A stretch of DNA of 38,199 nucleotides. Origin: a virus. Below are positions 22,439 through 32,000 of the stretch, in pieces. The DNA is taken from positions 1 through 38,199 of the IMG/VR virus record IMGVR_UViG_3300046171_000315; one strand, 5' to 3'. The position numbers and the translations under genes were made by a program. How positions within the stretch are numbered: the first letter of the stretch is position 1; each line of letters begins with the position of its first letter. The notes below the pieces were generated by a model that worked only from the letters and a program-made list of their open reading frames with translations, did no database searches and had not been told where the DNA came from.

Positions 22439-25414
22439 ATGATAAAAGTTTTTGTAAATGGAAAGAAGAACCCAAAATTTACAGCAGCCTTTAAGAGTTT
22501 AGAGCAAACAGTAAAAGGAAGTAAAATACGTTCTTTGAAGAAGATCCGTGTGGATTTTAATGTCACTAGAGAAGAAATAGTAGGAGACCCTGTCACCGTA
22601 GATATGAAAGACAATACAATCACGGTTTCCTTATCAAAAGTTCCGACACAGAAAGCGATTGTTCCTTTGACTTGTTTGCTTTATGCAAAGGCTTTGTTGC
22701 AGATAGGGGCTAACAATTCTCTGTGGAAAAAACATTTTCAAGTAAATAAGTCCCTTATCAAGCCTTACTTGCGTTCTTTTTCTAAGGTTGTTGTAAAGTA
22801 CAAATCTCTTTTCATAAATGACAAACTCAGTATGATGGGGCTTGCTGTGGCTTTGTTTCGATACAAAGTTTTCTTAGAGGGAGCACTCAGTGGAGACGAT
22901 GTTAAATTATTCAAGAAAACTTTTTTGCCATTCTTTGAAGATGTCTTTGATGAAGATGACTCAGAGCCTCTACAAACAAGTCGTCTCGATGCCCTAACAA
23001 GTGAAGTTCAAAAATACGCTTCTTTGCCTGAGAAAGTATTATCGACAGCAGCAGTAGATAAGTATCTACCAAGTGATCGTCAGATTAGTCGCCTTGCAGA
23101 TGAAGAGGATTTAATAAGTTTTGTCAATAAAGAGTTAAGAGACCTCCCTGCCACTGATCTTCTAGAAGCATTAGAAGATGAGAACTTTATGGATGTAGTT
23201 GTTGAAAAGATAGACATGACTCAAGTCAAACTGTTTATGCAAGAAGTTTTGGGGGAGCAGGACACAAGAAAAGAAGGGGATAAAGAAGTTGAGTTCGATC
23301 CTCTAGAGGGGAAAGAAAAAGCATCGCTAAAATTTCAGAGGGAGCAAGCAAATTGCCTCTCTGCTCTTGCAAACGTTTTTGGAGGAGGAGCACCCCCTTC
23401 AAGTAGTGCCTTTGACAAGACAGCCCCTGTAGAAGAACTTATTGGGAACAACCCTCGCTTCATACAATCTTTGGATGAACAAGCCAAAGAAATGACCTCC
23501 TATGTTGGAGCATCGAATGTGGATGAGAACACGAAAGCCTATTGGAAAGGACTTTTTGAAAAATCCTATGGTGGCTCAGAAGAGTTTGATAAAGCCTTCG
23601 GCACTCTTCCTGTGGGGGAACATGCAGGGGGTTATGATTGGTATGCCTCAACCTCTGCCTTATTGGAAAAGTTTAAGGTTGTTTTGTCACGAAACAATAT
23701 GACAGAAGCAGACACAGGGGAGTACTTTGAGGCTGTGAAAACTGCATTAGAACCTCCTGTGCCTGATCCTGATACCCCTGTCATCACAATGGGACCAATC
23801 AAAGGGGCATCACGTGCTCGAAGTAAGATATTAAAGTATGATCAGGACATCTCTCAGTTAGGGGATATAGTTCGATTTACTGTTGTTGTTGATAATGACC
23901 TTAGCAACTTCAATGAGGTTTTTCGTCAGATAGAAGAAACCTTTGGTGCGATGGATGTGAAAGTTGCCTCTCAGATTGAGAGCAAGTTCAATAGCCCCAC
24001 CCCTGTTGGGTATGGGGACATAAACTTTTCGGTATTTTTCGAGAACTTAGGGCTTGCAGGAGAGGTTCAAATAACAACACCTGCAATGGCAGCAGCCAAG
24101 AAGCAATATCATGTTCTTTACGAAAAGACTCGTAACATAGAAGCCCTTGCCTCTGCTGTCAATCAGATTTTCAATTCAGACACGAAAGGGTTTTCTTTAT
24201 TGAAGGCATTGGTCGCTGTTCGCCAAGACCTTGTAGACAAAGCAAAAGATGCGGACAAGGCTCAAATGAAGGCTGAGTTTAAGCGTCTTATCTCTCCCAT
24301 ACAAAACATAGACACTGCGAAATTAGAAACCATTGCCTATAAAGATATGGACACAGAGGGGTTATCTTTATTTGGGAGTGTTGACCAAAGTTCTTTGGCA
24401 CAAGCAATTAAGGTTTATTCTAATAGTTTTCTTAGCCTTGATGACCTAGCAGATTTTGAGAATAATTGTCGAGTACAACTTGATGGTTACAATGAGGCAA
24501 GAGGTGTTATGAGTCTTGCCCCCCACGAGTCTACTAAGATGCTTCTCAGAACTTCTATGCAAAATGGAAAGGTTGTAATCAATTCAAAAATCCAAGCGAA
24601 GATAGAAGAGGTTCTTATTTCTAAGAACCCTGAACTAAAAGGTAAAGCCTTAAAAGATGCAATGATGAAAGAATTACTCAAGAGAGACTTCAATGTGAAG
24701 GACTACACTCCGAATGATTATGACTTTGCAAAGCAGGCTCGTAAAAAGCAAGGGTCACTTATTGGGGGGTTCTATATGATCGAGGGCATCCCTTACTCTT
24801 GGGATGGTTTTGGAGCATTGCCTAAGTTCTTTACAGGAGCGAATCCAAGAGGTTGTGTTGATTATGAGGTTTCAGAATTTCTAGTTAAGGCACGACCTAT
24901 TACAGAAGATGTGTTTCATAATAGAGTAGCGGAATTGACCTTAGAGCAAGCAGAGAAAAGAGAGAAGAAAATTGCTATGGCAGAAAACATTATTGAGGCT
25001 ATTGCAGATAAGCCCAATAAAACAGCGAGCCTTCGTAGTCAAGTGATTAGGCTTGCCCACGCAAAGCCTAAACTGAGAGGTCATTTGCTTCCTTTGTTGA
25101 AAGAAGCGAAAGATTACTCAGCAATCTTTGATAAACTGAGTAAGGGTAAAAAAATCCAAGTGGCTCTTACGACTTACGGAATGTCAAGCGGACAGGGGGT
25201 CTTTGATGGTCAACTACACGATTTCGTTGTTGGTCGTTCTTCTTACTCAAAGAAATGGGGTGTCGAGAGTAAAGTTCTTATTCCTGTAATAGATGGCACA
25301 CCAAAACCTGCTCGCAATAAAGCGAACAAGATTGTTATGATGCGAAGAGCCAATGGAAATGTGTCGGTTGCTTTTGGTGATATGGCGACCAATCTCATTA
25401 ACCTTCGTTTGTGA
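22439..25414 (+). CDS. Large late-operon protein with internal RelA/SpoT-like region
   Basis: 991 aa. ATG 22439 is chosen over TTG 22436 because AGGAG (22428-22432) is 6 nt upstream. The N-terminal ~370 residues are unassigned and mostly helical. Residues about 450-570 follow the RelA/SpoT synthetase pattern: a basic KGASRARSK segment (455-463), LGDIVRFTVV with D476 and R479, then VGYGDINF (Y525), EVQITTPAMAAAKKQYHVLY (E542, Q544, H558). The family normally has G-Y-x-S-x-H and E-x-Q-I-R-T, so some key positions differ and activity is uncertain. Near 864-890 lies LRSQVIRLAHAKPKLRGHLL, followed by a ~100-residue C-terminal module. It is the last gene of the plus-strand operon, ahead of a strong terminator. 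Confidence 0.6.
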   Translation: MIKVFVNGKKNPKFTAAFKSLEQTVKGSKIRSLKKIRVDFNVTREEIVGDPVTVDMKDNTITVSLSKVPTQKAIVPLTCLLYAKALLQIGANNSLWKKHFQVNKSLIKPYLRSFSKVVVKYKSLFINDKLSMMGLAVALFRYKVFLEGALSGDDVKLFKKTFLPFFEDVFDEDDSEPLQTSRLDALTSEVQKYASLPEKVLSTAAVDKYLPSDRQISRLADEEDLISFVNKELRDLPATDLLEALEDENFMDVVVEKIDMTQVKLFMQEVLGEQDTRKEGDKEVEFDPLEGKEKASLKFQREQANCLSALANVFGGGAPPSSSAFDKTAPVEELIGNNPRFIQSLDEQAKEMTSYVGASNVDENTKAYWKGLFEKSYGGSEEFDKAFGTLPVGEHAGGYDWYASTSALLEKFKVVLSRNNMTEADTGEYFEAVKTALEPPVPDPDTPVITMGPIKGASRARSKILKYDQDISQLGDIVRFTVVVDNDLSNFNEVFRQIEETFGAMDVKVASQIESKFNSPTPVGYGDINFSVFFENLGLAGEVQITTPAMAAAKKQYHVLYEKTRNIEALASAVNQIFNSDTKGFSLLKALVAVRQDLVDKAKDADKAQMKAEFKRLISPIQNIDTAKLETIAYKDMDTEGLSLFGSVDQSSLAQAIKVYSNSFLSLDDLADFENNCRVQLDGYNEARGVMSLAPHESTKMLLRTSMQNGKVVINSKIQAKIEEVLISKNPELKGKALKDAMMKELLKRDFNVKDYTPNDYDFAKQARKKQGSLIGGFYMIEGIPYSWDGFGALPKFFTGANPRGCVDYEVSEFLVKARPITEDVFHNRVAELTLEQAEKREKKIAMAENIIEAIADKPNKTASLRSQVIRLAHAKPKLRGHLLPLLKEAKDYSAIFDKLSKGKKIQVALTTYGMSSGQGVFDGQLHDFVVGRSSYSKKWGVESKVLIPVIDGTPKPARNKANKIVMMRRANGNVSVAFGDMATNLINLRL

Positions 25415-25556
25415 AACCCACAAGGTTGTAATTACTTGAAATAAAATAGATAAAAAGTAGCAACTTTGATTTATTGGCGGTATTAAACAACATAGTAATT
25501 TTATCTTATTCTATATTATCTTCGGGTTGGGTTTGTCTTTCAGACCCAACCCTTCT
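25415..25556. terminator. Convergent intergenic region with 12-bp terminator hairpin
   Basis: The 142-nt gap between convergent operons is AT-rich and non-coding. GGGTTGGGTTTG (25524-25535) pairs with CAGACCCAACCC (25541-25552) over 12 bp (one G-T wobble) around loop TCTTT, followed on the plus strand by TTCTTTAT. This is a good intrinsic terminator for the plus-strand operon. On the minus strand the stem starts 4 nt after the stop codon at 25557 and is followed by an A/T-rich but not T-run sequence, so it may be bidirectional with weaker action there. Confidence 0.8.
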
Positions 25557-26405
25557 TTATAGGGCGGTGTAAGGGTATTTCTCGCTCTCGGCATCTTCAA
25601 AAACATTGATGTAGAAAGTCCTCAAAGCAATCCCTTCATCCTGCTCAAAGCCCTCTATGTCTATATCAGTTCTATCATACAATCGAGGCTCTTCAGGGTC
25701 ACTGTTAATAGGGATATCTTTGGAGTTGTGCCAAAGAATTCTGTCTATGGATGCTATGTTGTACAGGTTTGTGAACTCTATTTCGGAAGTACCTCCTCTA
25801 GCCATTTCGATGTACATTTTTTCTTTGATTAGTTGCTCTCTTAGATCGCACAATTTGATAATCTTTTCTTCTATTCTGTTTCTCTTTGCTTTAATTTCCT
25901 TTTCAATTGAGAATCTAATTTTCTGTATTCTCGAACTTATCGTTCGAGTCTGTTCTTGTGGCAGTTCTGCCTTCCCAACCTTCCAATAATAGTGTTTGTC
26001 TAATCCTACCCAATTTCCTGTGAATACTGTTTCCCCTGCACTACCTGATAAAGGCGTAACTAGCCCATCAAGAGGATGTTGGGATAGGGGGTCATCTTCT
26101 CCATTCTGAGAGATTAGGGAAGAGTCTAAGAACATTGAGATATCTAGTATATTACCTCCGTGTGCTACGTAAGCCATACATAGTTTGTGGAGGGAAGTGC
26201 CTTCTTTGACATAAACACCCTCTCTTTTTTGAGTAGGAACATTATTTTGATTCTTTTCATAGAAGACAGTCACTTTCCCAATAATATTTACTTGTCGGTC
26301 TATCTCTCCCACTCTTCTATCAAAGTCTTGGTGTTCTTCAAGAGCAAACTTTCGGAAGGCTTGCCACGAACCCCTTCTGAAAAGGGATATCCATCTGAAA
26401 GACAT
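25557..26405 (-). CDS. Virion-type protein of unknown function, last of the minus operon
   Basis: 282 aa. ATG at 26405 has a perfect AGGAGGT just upstream and overlaps the stop of the preceding gene (TAATG). The N-terminal ~40 residues are basic and aromatic (MSFRWISLFRRGSWQAFRKF), followed by a beta-rich region, then a helical coil at about 155-205 (ISSRIQKIRFSIEKEIKAKR), and an acidic C-terminal part. No catalytic motif or membrane segment is visible. The close coupling to the 818-aa and giant genes suggests a component of the same virion structure. I do not recognise a family. Confidence 0.5.
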   Translation of the reverse strand: MSFRWISLFRRGSWQAFRKFALEEHQDFDRRVGEIDRQVNIIGKVTVFYEKNQNNVPTQKREGVYVKEGTSLHKLCMAYVAHGGNILDISMFLDSSLISQNGEDDPLSQHPLDGLVTPLSGSAGETVFTGNWVGLDKHYYWKVGKAELPQEQTRTISSRIQKIRFSIEKEIKAKRNRIEEKIIKLCDLREQLIKEKMYIEMARGGTSEIEFTNLYNIASIDRILWHNSKDIPINSDPEEPRLYDRTDIDIEGFEQDEGIALRTFYINVFEDAESEKYPYTAL

Positions 26406-28861
26406 TATTTACCTCCTGTAAATAATTGACCAAGAAGGTCAAGCAAAACTGTGGGAACACCCCCTGCGACCAATACCATACCAATCGAATAGGATTGACT
26501 TCCATCAGGGGGTTGGTCTGAGGAGGAAACAAGTTGATTCAACAGTTCACCATTTCCTGATCCCACGTGAATGAGCATATCACAAGGAAAATCGAAAGTT
26601 ATCTCCATATTCTTAAGTGCTTCAAGAACTCTATCAATGAGAGCGATAATCTCTTGTATTTGTAAAATCTTATCTTCTATTTGAGCGATGGCTTTCTTAA
26701 TCTTCTCTCCAAATCCTTTGAGTCCTTCTTCTAAGTCTTCAAAGAATTTGATAGATTGGAGGAGAAACTCTTCAAGAGGGGGTATGCCATTTTCGAGAAA
26801 TCGAACATTGCTCCAAAACCCTAACACCGAGTTGTTCATATCTTGTTTGCAGAAACTTAAAAACTCGTATGAATCTCTTACAGCAACAAACACGGACTCA
26901 CCATTTCCTACATTTGTTTTTGTGCCTCCATAGTAAAGAACTAATGCTGCCCAATCAAGGTTGTTGAATCTTTCGCTAGAAGCAATATTCAAATCTACCT
27001 CTGTTGAAGCATATGCTGTGGCGTGCCAACTTGCTTTCACAGGGTGTATAGGCTCGTTCGTTTTTCTATCTAACAAGACCGCAAAGATTCTTTTTTCACT
27101 ACTCGTTTTTGTTTTTTTATGATCTGAGCGTGCTGCATCTAATATTTCTTCTTCTGTGGACTTCCAATAAGGTTGTTTATAATTAATAAACAGCCCTGAA
27201 TTTTCTGACTCATCATCAAACACCTCAATTTGAGAATTGCTTCTTACGGAAGAATATTTATCTACCTGTGAGAGCAAACCCGCAGGGAAATCTTGAGAAA
27301 GTTTCCTTGCTAAGGATTTGATCTTAGCCTTGACCGTTTTTCGGTATTCCAAAGAACTACGTCTTTCGTACTCTCTTTGATAAGCAGAGTGTGCTTCTTG
27401 ATCGATATCTGACTCCACACCGAAAAATAAATTAGATATGTACTGTCCTGTATCTGCGTAGTTATTTAACTCCACCCCATCGTTTGGGATATATTGGAGG
27501 AAATCAGTAAGAAAAGCACAAGTCAGGGCTGCTTCTAAGGTCTCAATCAACAGTTCTTCTTGTGAAGATAGTCCATTGGCTTTTGCTGTACTAGAATAAG
27601 CAGGACTAAAGGGGGCTTCGTAGTCATAGGGCTGTAAAAATATGGTGTTAGCAGTCTCTTCTATCTCTCCTTTAACCAAATTGAGGGGAAAGTTATAAAG
27701 TTCGGTAGAAAGCCCCATATTCGCTGTTTGTTGTATAAACTTAGCATCTGATTTTTTTATAGCGGTAACTCTGAAATAAACTTTTTTAAGATCTGTTTCC
27801 TCTACTGTTCCATCAGGGAGTATGTTGTATCCTTTTGGGAGTTCACTGAATGGAATGGTTATTGTGTGGGTCTTTTGAGAAAGGGCAAGTCCAAAAGTTT
27901 TCATGAATACATGCTTTCCTGCATCCACAACATCAGAGGGTTTTATTCTGACAACATCCATAGGATTTCTGAGAAAGAAATTTTGTCTTTGTTTTAACGA
28001 TGCTTTGTTATTGGTGCTGTTGGTTTCACTATCTTCGATAGTTCCTGAGAACCACCGAGCATTGGTGGTTTGTTTTCCACTACGATAAAGACCCTGCTTC
28101 TTTTTCTGTTTGTTCGTCCCTGCTTGGTTTTTTACAGGCAAAACATTTTCTGAGTATCCCATTAACAACCCATTCTCGAAGGAGGACATTTCAACAAGAA
28201 ATCCCCCTATATTTGGAGATATGGCAGAACCTCGTGGAGCGAGATGAAGAGGAAAAGAAAGTTCTACTTCTTTTTCTGTGATGTTGTACTTTGTCAAGAG
28301 GCTCTCTTGATTTCTGACAAGCACCTCTACTTCGCCTATTGAGGGCAGTTCTTTCATAGGAACTTTTTTGTCCAAATTGAAAAGCCCTAATATTAACTTG
28401 AGTACTTTTACTATAGGGTCGATCCCTTCAATAAAATTCGTGCTTGCATAAAGATAAATAGCAATTGCCCCTGATGCTTTGAAATCAGGTTTCATTGCAT
28501 CAGGCATAAGCCATCTTTCTATCATTCTGTTTTGAAATCCAACATAACCACCCTTCAAAAGGTCATAGTTTTGAGTAGCCACCAAACCGAAGTCAGTTGC
28601 TACGTAAATTCCGAGTTGATCAAGGTCGGTCAGTATTCCTTTTAGCAGCCTAATGATTGTTTGGAGAAGGGCGAGCATAGGGTCAAGGAGGCTCGTGATG
28701 AAGGCTTCTACAAACTCAAGGATCTCTAATGTAACGTTCAAGATACTATTGATGAGTTCGAGGAAATCCTGCATAGGGTCAATGACCGCAGACAGATCAA
28801 TAGGGATTGGTTCTGTCTTAGGAGTTCGAATCCATCGGTTCTCTTCTATTAAACTAGGCAC
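26405..28861 (-). CDS. 818-aa virion-type protein with amphipathic helical ends
   Basis: GTG start at 28861 with a G6 run acting as ribosome binding site; it overlaps the 79-aa gene by 8 nt. Residues about 20-95 (DPMQDFLELINSILNVTLEI and onward) and about 670-760 (IKKAIAQIEDKILQIQEIIA) are long amphipathic, hydrophobic-heptad helices. Between them lies a ~550-residue mixed, beta-rich region with Thr/Asn/Gly-rich loops. The C-terminus is Gly/Val-rich (SIGMVLVAGGVPTVLLDLLG). Such helical ends around a beta body could mediate oligomerisation or membrane contact. I recognise no family; a virion role is inferred from size and context. Confidence 0.5.
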   Translation of the reverse strand: MPSLIEENRWIRTPKTEPIPIDLSAVIDPMQDFLELINSILNVTLEILEFVEAFITSLLDPMLALLQTIIRLLKGILTDLDQLGIYVATDFGLVATQNYDLLKGGYVGFQNRMIERWLMPDAMKPDFKASGAIAIYLYASTNFIEGIDPIVKVLKLILGLFNLDKKVPMKELPSIGEVEVLVRNQESLLTKYNITEKEVELSFPLHLAPRGSAISPNIGGFLVEMSSFENGLLMGYSENVLPVKNQAGTNKQKKKQGLYRSGKQTTNARWFSGTIEDSETNSTNNKASLKQRQNFFLRNPMDVVRIKPSDVVDAGKHVFMKTFGLALSQKTHTITIPFSELPKGYNILPDGTVEETDLKKVYFRVTAIKKSDAKFIQQTANMGLSTELYNFPLNLVKGEIEETANTIFLQPYDYEAPFSPAYSSTAKANGLSSQEELLIETLEAALTCAFLTDFLQYIPNDGVELNNYADTGQYISNLFFGVESDIDQEAHSAYQREYERRSSLEYRKTVKAKIKSLARKLSQDFPAGLLSQVDKYSSVRSNSQIEVFDDESENSGLFINYKQPYWKSTEEEILDAARSDHKKTKTSSEKRIFAVLLDRKTNEPIHPVKASWHATAYASTEVDLNIASSERFNNLDWAALVLYYGGTKTNVGNGESVFVAVRDSYEFLSFCKQDMNNSVLGFWSNVRFLENGIPPLEEFLLQSIKFFEDLEEGLKGFGEKIKKAIAQIEDKILQIQEIIALIDRVLEALKNMEITFDFPCDMLIHVGSGNGELLNQLVSSSDQPPDGSQSYSIGMVLVAGGVPTVLLDLLGQLFTGGK

Positions 28862-29093
28862 TAGACCCCCCTTTTTTATGCTTTTGTAGTTTATCCTCTA
28901 AGTCCATGAGTTCTTTTTGGAGGTTTTTGTTTTCTATCTCTAGCAAGGCTCGCAGTTTCAAAAACATTTCTGTCTGTTGCTTCACAAAATTGCCCTCTAC
29001 CTTCACGGTCTTAGGTTCGCTACGCATATGCTTCCCTATGCGTAACTCTGCTTCGGCTAATTTTCTTTTGATCTCTTCTAGTTGGTCTTTCAT
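28854..29093 (-). CDS. 79-aa coiled-coil protein
   Basis: Starts at ATG 29093, overlapping the stop of the giant gene by ATGA, and ends inside the next gene. Two heptad helices (QLEEIKRKLAEAELRIGKHM and KLRALLEIENKNLQKELMDL) flank a short VKVEGNFVK strand. It is probably a small oligomerising linker or chaperone between the giant and 818-aa proteins. Its 3' end carries A6G6, which also supplies the ribosome binding site of the next gene. The two reading frames differ by one, so slippage there could fuse the proteins, but normal coupling explains the layout. Confidence 0.55.
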   Translation of the reverse strand: MKDQLEEIKRKLAEAELRIGKHMRSEPKTVKVEGNFVKQQTEMFLKLRALLEIENKNLQKELMDLEDKLQKHKKGGSSA

Positions 29094-32000
29094 AATTTAC
29101 TCATACTTTCTTCAATTACAGAGAGAACCTCTTCCTCAGAAAGATTTCTTTCAAGAAGTTCTTGTGCGAATTGTGCTTTCCTTAGTGTACCGTTCCCTTT
29201 ATTGGTTCTAAAATTAATCCACGTGTACCTTAGGTTTCTCAATAGATCTGAAAAATCAAGTGTTTCATCAATGCGATCTATCTGAAGAGGTCGTCCTGAT
29301 GATAAGGAATAGCCAACAACATTTCGTTCGATGGAAGTGTAGGGGTCTGAACTGCCATAGGGGGTCAAATAGTCAAGTCTTGTGTCTTGACACCAATTTC
29401 TTCTGTCAAGTATCGAGCAGCAATCGGATGTGTTCAAGAAGGGAGAACTGAGGGTTTCCCCTGACAAAGAATACACTAATTCATTTGAGATAACCCCTAG
29501 CCCTCTGTCAGTGTCTGTTGGGTCATTCAACTCAGAGATATGTTCTTCTTTTTGAAAGTCGTGATAAGAACCCTTCTTCGTCTTCTTTGTTGGAGATTGT
29601 AGTTCTTCAATCCAAGACAACACTCTTTCCCTTTGAAAAAGAGAGTAGTCCAACATTTGATCCGAGAACAGACCTGTCGGTCTTATGACAGTGTAGGAAA
29701 AGGGTTGGATAGAAAAGTAGTTCCCTTTAAATGAACCTGAGCCATCAGCAACTTGGGTGGGTCTCAGATCATTTTGTCCCTCTGCTTCCCCATCAACACC
29801 AAGTTCAGACACGAGAGGCAATACCACAAAATCTTGGTAAGTAGCGGCACTACCAAAGATAACAGGGGATACTCCGCTTCCTGCGTACTCATGGGTAGGC
29901 TCAATCTCAACAACACCATCTACGACTTCTACTACACGATAGAAGCCCCTGTTGTCATCCAACTCTGAAGGTCTCCCTGCATCATGTTCGGTTCGGTTGG
30001 TTGTTCCTTTATCCCCAAAAGGTCGTGTTCCTTTTTCATCAGAAAGAGTCAGAGTTCCTTGTGGGTCTATCAAAATAATGTCCCCCTCCTGAACAGAGGC
30101 GAATGTTTGGTTGTCATCTTTCAAGAAGTTTCTTTGCTCTACTTTTCCACTATTCCCTTGAACAAGAATCTCATCAACGAGCATACCCTTTAATTCTTCG
30201 TGTGATTGTTCAAGGGGTATCATCGGTGTTCTGAGATAGACCTCAAACGTGAAATCCTGCGGTGCTGTGAGAACAAGGCTGCTTCTGATGTATGGAGGGG
30301 CTATGGCAAGGGTTGTATCAGACAGAACCTCTTCAACAAGAACCTCTTCAACGAGTTCCCCTGCACTGTTTATAATTCGCACGAGGTCACCGCTATTCAC
30401 ATTCACAAGTTCGTCAGTGAAACCGCCAAGTTGTGTTCCATTAGAAATGATGGTGTCCGCTGTGGTAGTAGAAAGCATTTCGCATCTTCGTGTTTCATAA
30501 ACAAAAGGAAGCCTTTTGATGGTGTCGTCTATTTGTTCTGTAGAGCCATTCCATCGTCTAACTCTCGACACCTCAAACTGAACTTGCTCATAGTCTTGTG
30601 TTCCTGAGGTCGCTGTGCTTGCACTTCTCATTCCAATGCTTGTTAAGGAATGAGTAGCATCGACAACTTTTTCTTCTGTGCCGTTCAAGTCCAATGCTTG
30701 CAAAGGAATAGAGGGTTCGAAGAAGATGCCCCCAAGAGCCTTGAAGATGATATCAAAGGTGTCTGTAATATCGAGCCAATCTAGTCCTGAGATAGCGTTC
30801 CAATCAACACCTGATATATCTATGTGGGTGCAAACATTGTCATAGATGACCGCATCGGGGTCACCGTTGTAATCCTCTGACGATATCTTTGGCTCGACAT
30901 GAACACCGATTTGGTTTCCTGTGGGTGATGCAACAAGATCAGTTCCTACGGTGTATGCAGTTCCCGAAATAGTGATTGTGTAAAATCCACCTATTGGAGG
31001 AGTCGGCATTGTGGGATCATCAGGAAAGCCTACCATATTGCTGTGTTCCCAAACAGTTGGGAGATAGGACATTCCTGAGCACCTTTTTCCAACAAGAGGA
31101 GTTAGGGGATCACTGTACGCAGTTCCATCGGCATAATCTATGGAGGTGATAGTGAACTCAAGCCCTTCTTCCACAACACTTTGGCTTGAGTATGCTACCC
31201 TAATTGTATTTGATAATGTTGGGAGAGCATCTGTTAATATGTACAAGTACCCACTAGAAGAAAACCCGTTTCCTGTGGGGGAGGAGGGTATCAGGTAGCA
31301 TCTTCTGAGAACCACTTTGCTATTTGATATGGTCTTGACCTTAGGAAGAGCCACACCTAAACCCTTCTTGCCTGAATCATCGACATTGAAAGAGTTTGTT
31401 TTGTCTTGAAACCATTGAGCGACATCGTTTTCTACTGCGTGTCGTACAAGATAAGTGCCTGCTTTGATAGCCCCAAAAGTATCTCCTGCTCCTCCGATAA
31501 CATTGGTTGAGTGTTTTATGTGAACAACATCCCCTTTGATGATTTTACTTAGTTGTCCATTGGTAACGGTGGTGTCGAGAGTATCCGCAACAGTGGCAAC
31601 ATTTTCTAAGTAATCCCCTATGATAGCAGGGAAGGTATCGTAGGAGAACCCTGAGCCGCTACATATTACGCCTGTTTCATCTTTTGTTGAACCTGCTAGC
31701 CCTGCGAACCGAATACTTTCCCCTGTAAGTTCAATATTTCCTTGTCCTTGATTGGGAAGGGTTATCGTGTTCTGTTGTATGAGTTCTTGTGTGAAAAAGA
31801 ATGGGAGGGAGTTGTTTATATTGTCGATGTTATTCAAAGATAAAGTGTTTCCTTGTGACTCTATATCCCTTGTTTCGAGTGTCGTGTTCAACACAAGAAC
31901 TGCCTTAGGGTGTTCAAAGTCTTTCTCTCGCATCTTTCTGAAATCAAATTCACTTGTGAGTTGACATCTGTTAGGGTAATGGCTGATTTTGTCGCCATTA

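Noticed and set aside
28857-28880. A6G6 run as a programmed frameshift joining the 79-aa and 818-aa proteins
   Set aside because: The 818-aa gene has its own GTG start with the G run as ribosome binding site; ordinary overlapping translation is enough. The run remains a possible slip point.
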